Positions 21,066 to 30,364 of a stretch of DNA of 64,000 nt are shown in pieces (within the stretch, counting starts at the first letter, position 1; every line of letters starts with the position of its first letter). The translations under genes were made by a program, and so were the position numbers. The notes beneath the pieces are model-generated. The model was given only the letters and a program-made list of their open reading frames with translations, was not told the origin of the DNA and made no database searches. The stretch is from CAYWBI01 sp964456445 (GTDB lineage Bacteria; Calditrichota; Calditrichia; Calditrichales; J004): contig CAYWBI010000005.1 of assembly GCA_964456445.1 (NCBI GenBank), forward strand, positions 1-64,000, read 5' to 3'.

Positions 21066-21693
21066 AAAAATCTCCAGTTCTACGATCCGCAGGTTATCGA
21101 AATATTACCGCACATTAGCCCGTTTAAAAGATAATAAATATAAAACAGTTTCATCTGCTCAAATTGCCCATATCAATAATATAACATCCGCGCAGGTCCG
21201 TAAGGATTTGTCCTATTTTGGGTCTTTCGGAAAAAGAGGCCTGGGCTATAATATTACTGAATTGAAAAATACCATTGCCCATATCTTAGGGCTGGAAAAA
21301 AAGTGGAATGTTGGTCTTGTTGGATTTGGAAATATTGGCCGGGCTTTATTACAATATGAAGAGTTTAAAAAACAAGGCTTTCAGATCAATGATATATTTG
21401 ACGCAGATCAGCAGAAAATAGGCATGCGGGTTGGAGACATTAAGATCCATAGCGTTGATGATGCATGTAGTGTCGTAAAAGAAAAGAATATAGAAATTAT
21501 AATTGTTGCTGTGCCGGCACCGCATGCTCAAAAAACCGTTGATATATTTATAAAATGTGGCATAAAGGCATTTCTGAATTTTGCGCCCATTACCGTTAAA
21601 ACGCCGGAAGAAATTCTTGTTAAACAGGAAAACATGGCAATTGAAATGGAATCATTGTCCTACTTTTTAACAAATAAAAAAAAGGGGGTTTAA
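21049..21693 (+). CDS. rex: Redox-sensing transcriptional repressor Rex
   Basis: A NADH/NAD+-sensing repressor, usually of fermentative and respiratory genes. 214 aa from the ATG at 21049. An in-frame start at 21016 would add a Lys/Met run encoded by the acidic gyrA tail in another frame and is unlikely. The N-terminal winged helix includes [21 protein letters not shown], a Rex hallmark; the Rossmann domain has [10 protein letters not shown] (about 90) and ends in a domain-swap helix. The overlap with gyrA implies co-transcription with gyrase. The stop codon sits in the loop of a strong terminator. Confidence 0.94.
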   Translation: MSRISKKISSSTIRRLSKYYRTLARLKDNKYKTVSSAQIAHINNITSAQVRKDLSYFGSFGKRGLGYNITELKNTIAHILGLEKKWNVGLVGFGNIGRALLQYEEFKKQGFQINDIFDADQQKIGMRVGDIKIHSVDDACSVVKEKNIEIIIVAVPAPHAQKTVDIFIKCGIKAFLNFAPITVKTPEEILVKQENMAIEMESLSYFLTNKKKGV

Positions 21694-21705
21694 CCCCCCT
21701 TTTTC
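21677..21705. terminator. Bidirectional terminator between convergent rex and TPR lipoprotein gene
   Basis: GGGGG (21684-21688) pairs with CCCCC (21694-21698), flanked by an A-run on the left and a T-run on the right, so it can act on both strands. The rex TAA is in the loop. Confidence 0.85.
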
Positions 21706-22787
21706 TATTTTTGCAGTGCTTCTGCTTTATCGAATGCATTTCGTGATTTTTTCTTGTCACCCAGACGGGCATAACAGACGCCCAGGTTATACCACATATT
21801 GTTATCGTCCGGAAAAAATTCCACGCCTTCCTGTAATGTTTCTTTTGCAACATCATATTTTTCCAACAACAATTCAGATTGACCCTTGAGTTGATAGGCT
21901 TCTTTCATGTTCGGATCAATCTCAATGACCTTCCCAAAATAGAGGGCGGCGTCTTCTAAATAGGTCTTTTTATCTGCTTTGCTTGTTTTTTCATCGTTTG
22001 CCCGGTTGAAAGAAAGCAAGGCCAAGTTAAAGGGAAGTGCTTTTTCTTCCGGGTTGTTTGCAATAGCTAACTTATAATATTTAATTGAATTTTTTGTATC
22101 ATGTTTTGTATCGTAGGCTTGGGCCAGCAGCGTAGGGACCATGGTATTGGTTTGGTCAAGCTCAAGCGCTTTTGTAAGTATCGGTATTGCTTCAGAATAA
22201 TCTTTATTTAGAAACAACATTTGTCCATATTCCGCCCACGAAACGGAAGAATCGGGAAAATCCGTTGTGAGTTGTTTACTTGCTTTAACGGCATTTTCAC
22301 CATCATTTAATAATTGATAACAAGCAGAAATTAAACGAACGGACATAAAATTCTTTTTAATTGTATTTGCATCCGAAAAGTTCTGGATGGCATCTTTGGC
22401 TGATTTGTTTGCCTTATCAATATCTTTATCTTTCAATTTTGAAAAATTTTGATAATTTTTTATACCATCATTATAGGTAATGGCAAAATAGTAGCTTTTT
22501 TCATTGATGATATCATTTTTAAATTGGTCACCTAAACTTAAACTTTTATCAAAGGCGGAAACCATTTCAGACATGTGACCAAGTTTTCCATTGATGCGGC
22601 CAAGCCAATACCAGGCTTCTGCATTTTCCGGATGCTCTGTCGTTGCTTTCTGCGCAAGTTCCAAAGCATTGTCCATCCTATTGGCTTTAAAGTGCACAAT
22701 GGCGCCTTCCAGGTCCGGCGGGCGGCAGGATGATATAAGAAGAATCAATCCGATGAGTGAAGAAAATAATATTAATGAACGTTTCAT
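21705..22787 (-). CDS. TPR-repeat lipoprotein
   Basis: 360 aa with a lipoprotein signal (hydrophobic run, lipobox L-I-S-S-C at about 17-21), so anchored in the envelope on the periplasmic side. About seven or eight tetratricopeptide repeats follow, e.g. AEAWYWLGRINGKLG, VSWAEYGQMLFLNKDY and NMWYNLGVCYARLGDKK. Such proteins are scaffolds; no partner can be named. GAGGGG precedes the ATG. It converges on rex across a shared terminator. Confidence 0.85.
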   Translation of the reverse strand: MKRSLILFSSLIGLILLISSCRPPDLEGAIVHFKANRMDNALELAQKATTEHPENAEAWYWLGRINGKLGHMSEMVSAFDKSLSLGDQFKNDIINEKSYYFAITYNDGIKNYQNFSKLKDKDIDKANKSAKDAIQNFSDANTIKKNFMSVRLISACYQLLNDGENAVKASKQLTTDFPDSSVSWAEYGQMLFLNKDYSEAIPILTKALELDQTNTMVPTLLAQAYDTKHDTKNSIKYYKLAIANNPEEKALPFNLALLSFNRANDEKTSKADKKTYLEDAALYFGKVIEIDPNMKEAYQLKGQSELLLEKYDVAKETLQEGVEFFPDDNNMWYNLGVCYARLGDKKKSRNAFDKAEALQK

Positions 22788-22972
22788 TAAAACCCCTCTA
22801 TTAAAATGAATATATTTTAAGATAAAATTATTTACAAACTTGGATGATTGGCATAGAATAATTAACTTTTACCCGAACCATGTCAAAATCATTGTTGAAT
22901 CATTTAATTTGAAAATCTAAATAATTGTAATCTCTATTGCAAAAAAAATTCATGATCCGGGAAAGGAATATA

Positions 22973-23764
22973 ATGAAACTAATATTTATTTTGGTTACCC
23001 TAATTTCATTTATAAGTGCACAAACAAAAGGATTTGATGAAAAATCGTTTTTTAATAGTTTAAGCGCTAATTACTATATTTTAAATGAAACGGGCGTTAA
23101 TAATTATACGGCTTTAGTAAGCAATATCCCGTCGCAGAGATTTTCTTTAAAACAATGGAAAACAAAGGATGTTTTTCCATTACAAATGATCTGGATAAAA
23201 CCCAATCAGGTTTATCTGTCGCAATTAGGCGTAAAAAAATTAAGTACAGAGGCCGAAAAGGAATATGCTGAAATAGTGAATGATATAAAAAAACAACTAA
23301 AAGGACTGCTGTTCGACTATAAGCGGTTTTATTTAAACGGCTTATATGATATGATTTCTGATACCTATCAGTTACAGACGCAAAAAGATTTTGTTATAAT
23401 CAATGAATTATCCGTTGCAAATACAGACACGGTTTATACACAGTATATATTTGGCAAAAACGGCTTGTGCCTGCGTGTGGAAAATTATGTTCCCCGCCTC
23501 GGGCAGAAGGTCATTACAACGCCAAAATTTGAGGTTTTTAAAACAAAATGGTTGTGCAAGGGATGGAAAGTTCAAATATTACAAAATGATGCTGTCAAAA
23601 GTGGTTTTATAGTAGAATTAAACATGAAATATTATAAAAACATTTGGATACCGGAAAGTATAACCATAAATGTCCAAAAGGCAGAAGAAAAGGGCAAAAC
23701 CTTTGCCGACCAGTTGCTTTTTAGAAATTATTTATTTAATCAAAGTTTAATACTGGTAAATTAA
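22973..23764 (+). CDS. Secreted protein of unknown function
   Basis: 263 aa from the ATG at 22973, preceded by AAAGGAA; an upstream in-frame ATG would put twelve charged residues before the signal peptide. The start MKLIFILVTLISFISAQ is a type I signal peptide with probable cleavage after SAQ or ISA. The mature part is Lys-rich, with alternating beta-type stretches and a Trp-rich segment (TKWLCKGWKVQI). The layout (one-domain beta protein with a late 'IWIPESITINV' strand) vaguely recalls LolA/outer-membrane lipoprotein-sorting folds, but I do not recognise it. It is transcribed alone, flanked by minus-strand genes. Confidence 0.65.
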   Translation: MKLIFILVTLISFISAQTKGFDEKSFFNSLSANYYILNETGVNNYTALVSNIPSQRFSLKQWKTKDVFPLQMIWIKPNQVYLSQLGVKKLSTEAEKEYAEIVNDIKKQLKGLLFDYKRFYLNGLYDMISDTYQLQTQKDFVIINELSVANTDTVYTQYIFGKNGLCLRVENYVPRLGQKVITTPKFEVFKTKWLCKGWKVQILQNDAVKSGFIVELNMKYYKNIWIPESITINVQKAEEKGKTFADQLLFRNYLFNQSLILVN

Positions 23765-23889
23765 AAGATTGAGTATTGTTAAATCAAAGCAGTAAATCTA
23801 CAAAAATATATTTCCAGGGCATATAACCCATCGGTTGCTAAAATTTAAAAGACCGGAGATGTGTACTGGTAATTGTGGGGCCTGAAAAA

Positions 23890-24468
23890 TTAATTTTTGG
23901 GACGAGTTGCGTTACTTATATAACCGTTTTTTTGTGCATAACCCCAAAGTGTACGTTGTAACAACCTTCGTGCCCGGTAAAGGCGGGACATTACGGTTCC
24001 CAGAGGTATATTTACTATAGACGATATCTCATTATAGCTGAAACCTTCTACATCTGATAAAAGGACAACAAGTTTGAAGGGATTTGGTAAATTGTTCAGG
24101 GCGATCAAAATATCGTCTTCAAACTGATTGTTTCCAAAATCTTCATCGATTGTTCCCTGCAATGAGGTTTTGTGATGGGCTTTCTGGAACAAGAAATATT
24201 CATCCAGATTGTCATAGCTTACTTTTTGGGGTTGCCGGATTTTTTTACGGTAAACGGTAATATAGCTATTTATCAAAATACGAAATATCCAGGCGCGAAA
24301 GTTGGTATCGGGTTTAAATTGTGCAAAAGCTTTAAATGCCTTAAAAATCGTTTCCTGGTAAAGGTCTTCCGCATCAAGACGCGAGCGGGTCATTCGTAAA
24401 GCCGTACTTTTTAATGCGGGCATGTGTGGTCTGAGCAGCATTGAAAATTCACTTTGTTTAATGTTCAT
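23890..24468 (-). CDS. ECF-type RNA polymerase sigma factor
   Basis: 192-aa sigma-70 family protein with regions 2 and 4 only. Region 2 contains LDAEDLYQETIFKAFKAF and NFRAWIFRILINSYI (core binding and -10 recognition). Region 4 contains VVLLSDVEGFSYNEISSIVNIPLGTVMSRLYRARRLL, a helix-turn-helix for -35 recognition. No anti-sigma factor with a zinc motif is adjacent, which is unusual for ECF sigmas. The next gene in the same direction upstream is a histidine kinase, 72 bp away. Confidence 0.92.
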   Translation of the reverse strand: MNIKQSEFSMLLRPHMPALKSTALRMTRSRLDAEDLYQETIFKAFKAFAQFKPDTNFRAWIFRILINSYITVYRKKIRQPQKVSYDNLDEYFLFQKAHHKTSLQGTIDEDFGNNQFEDDILIALNNLPNPFKLVVLLSDVEGFSYNEISSIVNIPLGTVMSRLYRARRLLQRTLWGYAQKNGYISNATRPKN

Positions 24469-24540
24469 AAATCGACTACCCCTGTAGCTATTAAATTCAG
24501 TTTAGTATAATGACTTTAGATAAAAAATACAAGATGTGAA

Positions 24541-25731
24541 TTAACTTTTAAATACAATCCTAAAAGTGCTTCCCTGTCCCACTTTACTATCCAACAAAAT
24601 CAATCGTCCATTATGATATTCTTCCATTATTCGTTTGGCCAGGCTTAAACCCAATCCCCAGCCACGTTTTTTGGTACTAAACCCAGGTTTAAAAATACGT
24701 TTTCTGTCACTGCCGGGGATGCCTTTTCCCGTATCGTGGATATCCAAAACAATTTGTTTTTTTGTCAAAGTGTGCAAATGCAATATAATTTCGCCTTGCT
24801 TGTCACCAAAACTATCGATCGCATTTTTGATTATATTTTCCATAACCCATTCAAAAAGATCAACATTTAACATAACTGCGGGTACGGGGTTTTCGGTAAA
24901 CTTTATTGATAAACGCTTGTTTAAGTGTGGCAGACGTTTATTGAAATAATCTACAACCGAAGAAATCACCGGATTTAAGTCAACAGATTGCAGTTTTGAC
25001 CGGGAACCGATTTTTGAAAAACGGTTGGCAATTTTATTCAATCTTGACAAGTCATTGCCCATTTCGAAAAGGCCAATATCAAAATTTGATTTATCCGTCT
25101 TTAGCAATTCAATCCATCCGGCGAGAGAACTTAAAGGTGTGCCCAATTGATGTGCCGTTTCTTTGGCCATTCCAACCCAGATGGATTTTTGTTCATTGCT
25201 TTTTATGTAAGTGAAGCCCAGATAGGCGATTAGAATAAATATAATGGCCACAAAAACAGCGACATAAGGCAAATTCCTTAAACGATGTACTTCCGGTGGG
25301 TACCCATAAAAATAATACCCAAGGATAATTCCACTGTATTTTATGGGGATGGGAGGGTTTTCCGTAGAAATTTCCTTTAAAGCACTAAACAATATTACAG
25401 AATCCTGAGCAGAAAGTACATTGCTGCTATCGAGGCGGGAATCAATATTTTTCCAGCTTTGAGGATGAAATTTGTTGTCTGTATATATTATAGGATAATC
25501 TGCCCGGCTTATTACTTCATTAAAAAAAAAGCCAATATCAATATTGGACTGTGGACTGTTGATATTGGCTTCAAAAACTTTTATTCGAAATTTTACATAC
25601 TCGGTAGAGCGAACTTTTAAACTCTGTACAAGGTCGTGTGTGTACCAAAGGCCGGCACTAATTAAAAGAAGCCCGACCAAAAACAATAAACCCTTTATAT
25701 TGGCGTTTTTATGAGAAAAAAATTTACCCAC
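24541..25731 (-). CDS. Membrane sensor histidine kinase, no adjacent response regulator
   Basis: 396 aa. Two transmembrane segments (about 14-32 and 152-170) bracket an extracytoplasmic sensor domain of about 115 residues. The phosphoacceptor box is ETAHQLGTPLSSLAGW (His near 190). The ATP-binding domain has the N box ENIIKNAID, G1 DTGKGIPGSDRKRIFKPGFS and G2 RGWGLGLSLAKRIM. There is no HAMP domain. GTG start, overlapping the TPR gene stop by 1 nt (TAGTG). No response regulator lies within the window, so it may act through a distant partner or with the nearby ECF sigma factor (inference). Confidence 0.92.
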   Translation of the reverse strand: MGKFFSHKNANIKGLLFLVGLLLISAGLWYTHDLVQSLKVRSTEYVKFRIKVFEANINSPQSNIDIGFFFNEVISRADYPIIYTDNKFHPQSWKNIDSRLDSSNVLSAQDSVILFSALKEISTENPPIPIKYSGIILGYYFYGYPPEVHRLRNLPYVAVFVAIIFILIAYLGFTYIKSNEQKSIWVGMAKETAHQLGTPLSSLAGWIELLKTDKSNFDIGLFEMGNDLSRLNKIANRFSKIGSRSKLQSVDLNPVISSVVDYFNKRLPHLNKRLSIKFTENPVPAVMLNVDLFEWVMENIIKNAIDSFGDKQGEIILHLHTLTKKQIVLDIHDTGKGIPGSDRKRIFKPGFSTKKRGWGLGLSLAKRIMEEYHNGRLILLDSKVGQGSTFRIVFKS

Positions 25732-26498
25732 TATTCGATATCTTTCAATAATTCCTTTGCTTCATTTTTATATTTGGGATCATCGGAATCAAAAACCTTA
25801 AGCTCAAGGCATTTTTTAAGTTCCGGTTTGGCCAAGTCATCCTTGTCCATCATAATATAAGTTTTTGCAAGTTCGAGGTAATGGTTTATATAGCCGGGGT
25901 TTAGTTCGATGGCTTTTTTAAAATCCTTAACCGCCTCTTCATTAGATGCGCCTTCGGGAACTCCGCCCAAAAACATGTTCGCGAACCCTTTTTCAATCCA
26001 GCTTAAATTTGCAAGTTTTCTGTTCCAGCGTCCGAGAACATGGTAGGCAATGTCGTTGTTCACGTCGTACTTTATGGCAAGATCAGCTTCTTTTTTTATT
26101 TCTTTTGACATTTTTATACGCTGCTTGGGGCCGGCATCAAGCGCAACACGCCCAAGGGCAATGCTTAAGGATAAATGACCCATGCTACCTTCGGGATTTA
26201 GGCTGGTTGCCTTGCGGGCAAAAGTCTCACTTTTTTGATAATATCCGGCTTTTTGGTCGCCATCTAAATCTTCTCCAATATCAACATAAGAGCGGCTAAG
26301 TTTCCAGGCGGCATCATAGTTTAAAGGGTCAAGTTCAATGGCTTTAAGATAATTGTTCAGCGCAAGCCCGTTCTGAAATGCATCGTAAGCGCTATCCCCT
26401 TTTTGAACAAAAGTCAGGGAAGTATCTTGCCCATAGCCAATGGATGAAAACAAAAGGCAAACTGCAAAACATATAAAAAACATTTTGGTTCTTGGCAT
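25731..26498 (-). CDS. Periplasmic TPR-repeat protein
   Basis: 255 aa from the ATG at 26498, which is preceded by GGAGA and begins a clear type I signal peptide (MPRTKMFFICFAVCLLFSS, cleavage near GYGQ). The frame continues 64 codons further upstream but that part overlaps the previous gene and has no family character. Four or five TPR units follow (AWKLSRSYVDIGE, AYHVLGRWNRKLA, YINHYLELAKTYIMM). The central segment NPEGSMGHLSLSIALGRVAL resembles the RMD/FAM82 group of TPR proteins. It lies 13 nt after the HEAT/cyclophilin gene and is coupled to the kinase. Confidence 0.82.
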   Translation of the reverse strand: MPRTKMFFICFAVCLLFSSIGYGQDTSLTFVQKGDSAYDAFQNGLALNNYLKAIELDPLNYDAAWKLSRSYVDIGEDLDGDQKAGYYQKSETFARKATSLNPEGSMGHLSLSIALGRVALDAGPKQRIKMSKEIKKEADLAIKYDVNNDIAYHVLGRWNRKLANLSWIEKGFANMFLGGVPEGASNEEAVKDFKKAIELNPGYINHYLELAKTYIMMDKDDLAKPELKKCLELKVFDSDDPKYKNEAKELLKDIE

Positions 26499-26511
26499 GA
26501 TCGTCTCCTTG

Positions 26512-28506
26512 TTAATGAAAAATAATTGTGATGGACTTAATATGGTCATCAATGGTGATTTTGTCAACAATATCCATTCCTTTTGTAACTTGGGCAAAGG
26601 CAGAGTAATTACCATCGAGATGGGGTTGTTCGGATTGGCAGATAAAAAACTGGCATCCACCAGTGTCAAATCCTGCGGTTGCGATCCCAACGGTACCTCG
26701 TTTAAAAGTTAATAAATCTTCAGATGGAATGGTATATCCGGGCCCACCGGACCCATCGCCGGCCGGATCGCCACCCTGGACAACAAAATCAGGAACCACT
26801 CGATGGAAGATAAGGCCATTATAAAAATTATGTTTTGCAAGATGTATAAAATTGAAACTGGTTAAAGGCGTATCATGGGTATTAAACTTGATGGATATAT
26901 CCCCCTTGGGAGTATGAATAATCGCGGATATATCCTGATTAAAAATTGATAGAACAGAGTCGGCTGTTAAAAAAGAGATGATTGTATTTCCGGTAAATGA
27001 ACGTAAGCTTTCCAGGCCAAATGATTTTTGTAGAGAAACAAGGCTTGTTTTTGAACAGGCATTGCCGGCCAAAAAACTCAAATCGCTTTCTGAAATGTTC
27101 GGTTTGCTTTGGGCAAGGATTTGTATGATCAGATTTTGTGTTTCAAAATTATCCGGTCCCGAAAATGTTTTATAGGCGTTAAGCAGCAAGTCCTTTTTAA
27201 CATGTTTTTTATGTTTTACCTGCCAGTCAAGAATGGTAAAAAGTACGGAATTTGAGGATGTTTGCATAAGCATCTCAATATCTCTCAACCGAATTTGTTT
27301 CCCGGTCGCCAGGAGGTTAAAGGCCTTATTTGCCAAACGAAAATTTTGAACAGATAAAAAAGACCGAAGGGCACTTTTTGAAGCGGGCAATTGTATCAGG
27401 GCCAAGCTGCTCAATAAATCTTCCTTAAAAGATGTGGGGCCTCTATCCAGGTTTTGCATGATATAGCGAAAAGCCGTCTTCGGCGCCAGTTTTGCAAGTT
27501 CAACTATTATCTTTCCTTTTAAATAATATGAACGTTCAGCCTGATAGGCATTAAGCAGGTAGCCAGTACCTTTTGCGCCATAAAGGTTTGCGGTCAATTG
27601 TATGGCCCTTACCTGTACATATGGTATGGATGATTGTGTAAAAGGAACAATATCTTTTATATCGTTACTGTCGGCAAATTGGTTGAATAAATCTAATGCA
27701 TAGTACTTGATCCGCCAATCGACATTTTTATGTAATATTCTCTTTAGCTTAACCCGGGTGTCTTCCCGAAGACTATCATTGCTTGTTATCGATTTCAAAA
27801 GCGTATTGGATTTAAATAATTTTATAAGGGAACGCAGATAGTATTTTTGCCCAAGGCTGTCATCCTGGATAAGATTGTTCAATAAATATGGGAGCTGACG
27901 GCTGGTGCCTGTGTATAGCAGAAAATACCCCGCTTTTGCGGAGTTGTGTTTTAAAAGAAATGAACCGGGTATTGTGTGTGTTAAAGAAGCTAAGCTAACC
28001 TTGTTTTTGGTTAAAACGGCAATGGTTTCTAAAAGTGGCCCTATGGCCCGGCCGTCTCGTAATAGGCTTTTAATATACACCAGAGATTGTGAAGTGCCAC
28101 AATGTTGCAGCGCCTTGAGAATAGGCCCGGAAAAGTTGTGGCCCCTTTGGGCAAAGCTAAGTAAAGCCTTTTCCGCTTCCGGAGATTTTGTTTGGCCAAG
28201 GGCAAAAATTGTTTTTTCAATAACAGGGACGGAAGCAGAACGAATTAACACCTTTTGATAAAATGGAATAAACAATTTGTTTTTACAATTTCCCATAGAT
28301 TGCAATACAATTGTCTTTTGATCATCGGATGATGCTTTTGAGAAAAGATCTTTCCACTTTTGTAGCGCACTTTCCCGACTATATTCCAAATTCTTTGCTG
28401 ATAGCAATATTGGATCGGTAGATTTTGATGAGGTTCTACAGGAAAAACCAATAAACAAGAAAATAATAAGTAGTTTCTTCAAGGGTAAACACCTAATATA
28501 TAACAT
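26512..28506 (-). CDS. HEAT-repeat lipoprotein with C-terminal cyclophilin peptidyl-prolyl isomerase domain
   Basis: 664 aa. The N-terminus MLYIRCLPLKK plus a hydrophobic stretch ends in lipobox I-G-F-S-C, so it is an envelope lipoprotein. Residues about 40-490 are alpha-helical HEAT-like repeats (e.g. VIEKTIFALGQTKSPEAEKAL, VQVRAIQLTANLYGAKG). Residues about 510-664 form a cyclophilin: FHRVVPDFVVQGGDP, GSGGPGYTIPSE, GTVGIATAGFDTGGCQFFI and HLDGNYSAFAQV. The active-site Arg and Gln are present, so it should be active. It may fold or scaffold periplasmic or outer-membrane proteins (inference). First gene of the unit with the TPR protein and kinase. Confidence 0.87.
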   Translation of the reverse strand: MLYIRCLPLKKLLIIFLFIGFSCRTSSKSTDPILLSAKNLEYSRESALQKWKDLFSKASSDDQKTIVLQSMGNCKNKLFIPFYQKVLIRSASVPVIEKTIFALGQTKSPEAEKALLSFAQRGHNFSGPILKALQHCGTSQSLVYIKSLLRDGRAIGPLLETIAVLTKNKVSLASLTHTIPGSFLLKHNSAKAGYFLLYTGTSRQLPYLLNNLIQDDSLGQKYYLRSLIKLFKSNTLLKSITSNDSLREDTRVKLKRILHKNVDWRIKYYALDLFNQFADSNDIKDIVPFTQSSIPYVQVRAIQLTANLYGAKGTGYLLNAYQAERSYYLKGKIIVELAKLAPKTAFRYIMQNLDRGPTSFKEDLLSSLALIQLPASKSALRSFLSVQNFRLANKAFNLLATGKQIRLRDIEMLMQTSSNSVLFTILDWQVKHKKHVKKDLLLNAYKTFSGPDNFETQNLIIQILAQSKPNISESDLSFLAGNACSKTSLVSLQKSFGLESLRSFTGNTIISFLTADSVLSIFNQDISAIIHTPKGDISIKFNTHDTPLTSFNFIHLAKHNFYNGLIFHRVVPDFVVQGGDPAGDGSGGPGYTIPSEDLLTFKRGTVGIATAGFDTGGCQFFICQSEQPHLDGNYSAFAQVTKGMDIVDKITIDDHIKSITIIFH

Positions 28507-28541
28507 TTATCGAATAAACGGCTGTCAATTTGGGCAAAGGT

Positions 28542-28570
28542 TTGACATTAAAATTGTATTTACTTAATTT
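28542..28570 (+). promoter_or_regulatory. Possible promoter for the coiled-coil membrane protein gene
   Basis: TTGACA (28542-28547) is a perfect -35 box, with TAATTT 17 nt downstream as a weak -10. A strong ribosome-binding site (GGAGGAG) precedes the ATG at 28629. The -10 is poor, so this is tentative. Confidence 0.4.
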
Positions 28571-28628
28571 TTGATTTCATTTTCTTTTATAAATAAAAAT
28601 ACACCATACTAATAATGTTGGAGGAGAA

Positions 28629-30311
28629 ATGGCTTCACAATCCGCAAAGGGCTCGATAATATCAAAGATTTTAATTGTAATGTTTGCCGCCGCTCTTTAT
28701 ATCGTATTAACGGTTCCACCCGGTATATGGGAACAGGAGAAGTACGAAAGCACAACTTCTCATCAAAATATATCCAGCATTTATGAGGCGCAAAAATTTT
28801 ATCATCGTCTTACGCATAGCTACACTACCGATAAGGATGAACTGTTGGCCCGTTTAAAAGCAGACTCTTCGCTTATAAAGGAAAAACAACTGGTTGAGTT
28901 CACCCAAGAGCTAAAAAACCAGCTCGATGCATATCTTAGTAATCCTTATGTTGCCTCACTTCTCAAACTTAGTCAAAATATTGATAATATAAAAAATGAT
29001 CTCGAAAATAATGCCCGCTATTTCAAAGCTCACGAAGATATTGCAAATGAAGCCGAAGAATTAAAACAACAACTATCATCCTTTAACAGCGATGTAAAAT
29101 TCCCGAATTATTATCAGGATGCTGCTTTGCTGGATACGCTTTATCAACTTAGACGGGACTTGTCGGACCTTAATTTACAAACAGCCGCCGCACACTCCAA
29201 AGAATTGATCGAAAACATTAATCAATATTTGAAGGATGTGGAAGTAGGCAGCATCAATGAACAATGGGCCATATTAAGTACCAGGATAAGTGACTTTATT
29301 AAAGCAGTCAAAGCAACAGACTTAGTAAAAAGAACAAGCGTAGCCGATAGAATCAAGGATTTTAATGAAAATGCGTTAAATGCCCTTGCAAAGCTACAGG
29401 TACTAAACGGGGAAGAAGAGTTTAATGCAAGCAATACCATAAAAGAAAAAGTTGAAAATCTGTACCAAACCTTTTTGAAAAACTTTATCATTACAAATAA
29501 ACTTTCGCGTTATAAGTTGTCAGAGCAAGACCAGCTTGTCTATAATCTGACTGAAAAAATGTTTTATAGTCCTGTAAACCATGAACCGTATGTTATTAGC
29601 GTCGATCCCGATTCTGCCGACGTGATGGTTGAAAGCCCGATGCTGTTTAAGGAGCTAAAGGAAAAAGTGGAACCAATTGCAAATGATATATCTTCGTTCG
29701 AATATCTGAACGCTTTTGGCGCTTACCTTGATACACTAAAGATGGTTCATAATAAAGGCTTGGAAATAAAGAAAAAAATTAGAAGAAACATTGAAATCCT
29801 GGTAAAAAATAAAGAATTGGAAATACTGCTTAAGAAATATGAAGATGGCAGTGAATATAATGCCTTTAAAGACCTAAAGGATTTTGTGAATATGGTAAAC
29901 AACTCAAAAAGTTTTAGCAACATTGTTAAAGATGCCGAAAATGCACGCTCCGCACTTAGTATAATGGAACAAATGTACGAAAAGTCATTATTCAACAATT
30001 TGGATTCATTGAATGCGGATGCTGTTAAAAAATTACAGGAATTCAATGACGTTTTATCAAAAGTAAGGCGTTTGCCGCGCGGGATTAAAAATTTTGATGG
30101 CGATATTGCAAAATTAAATGCAGTGTTGGCCGAAATAAAGGAAGCAAAACCAAACGTTTCACAATTTAAAGATTTACAAAATAAACTCGAAGAAGTCTTA
30201 ATGTTTGCAGCCGATGGAAAAGAAATCCGGGTAAATCTTGTTTTTAAGAAAACCTTGAAGAATGCTGGGTTTATTCATAGAAACTCTAAAAGCTGGGAAG
30301 ATAAAAAATAA
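28629..30311 (+). CDS. Membrane-anchored coiled-coil protein of unknown function
   Basis: 560 aa. A short cytoplasmic tail and one transmembrane helix (about 10-30, KILIVMFAAALYIVLTV) are followed by about 530 residues rich in Leu, Lys, Glu and Asn, predicted mainly helical and coiled-coil (e.g. LLKLSQNIDNIKNDLENNARYF, EIKKKIRRNIEILVKNKELEIL). No catalytic motif is seen. The long extracytoplasmic helical body suggests a structural or spanning role. It is followed by a strong terminator and then the PilM-like gene, so it may be functionally tied to that pair but transcribed separately. I do not recognise the family. Confidence 0.75.
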   Translation: MASQSAKGSIISKILIVMFAAALYIVLTVPPGIWEQEKYESTTSHQNISSIYEAQKFYHRLTHSYTTDKDELLARLKADSSLIKEKQLVEFTQELKNQLDAYLSNPYVASLLKLSQNIDNIKNDLENNARYFKAHEDIANEAEELKQQLSSFNSDVKFPNYYQDAALLDTLYQLRRDLSDLNLQTAAAHSKELIENINQYLKDVEVGSINEQWAILSTRISDFIKAVKATDLVKRTSVADRIKDFNENALNALAKLQVLNGEEEFNASNTIKEKVENLYQTFLKNFIITNKLSRYKLSEQDQLVYNLTEKMFYSPVNHEPYVISVDPDSADVMVESPMLFKELKEKVEPIANDISSFEYLNAFGAYLDTLKMVHNKGLEIKKKIRRNIEILVKNKELEILLKKYEDGSEYNAFKDLKDFVNMVNNSKSFSNIVKDAENARSALSIMEQMYEKSLFNNLDSLNADAVKKLQEFNDVLSKVRRLPRGIKNFDGDIAKLNAVLAEIKEAKPNVSQFKDLQNKLEEVLMFAADGKEIRVNLVFKKTLKNAGFIHRNSKSWEDKK

Positions 30312-30326
30312 CTTTGACCAAAAAGG

Positions 30327-30355
30327 CAAAAACCGGGGCACTTCCCCGGTTTTAA
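30327..30355 (+). terminator. Intrinsic terminator after the coiled-coil membrane protein gene
   Basis: Perfect 10-bp stem AAAACCGGGG (30329-30338) and CCCCGGTTTT (30344-30353) with a 5-nt loop. It ends about 10 nt before the ATG of the PilM-like gene, so that gene is reached by read-through or its own start site. Confidence 0.85.
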
Positions 30356-30364
30356 AATTCTTCT

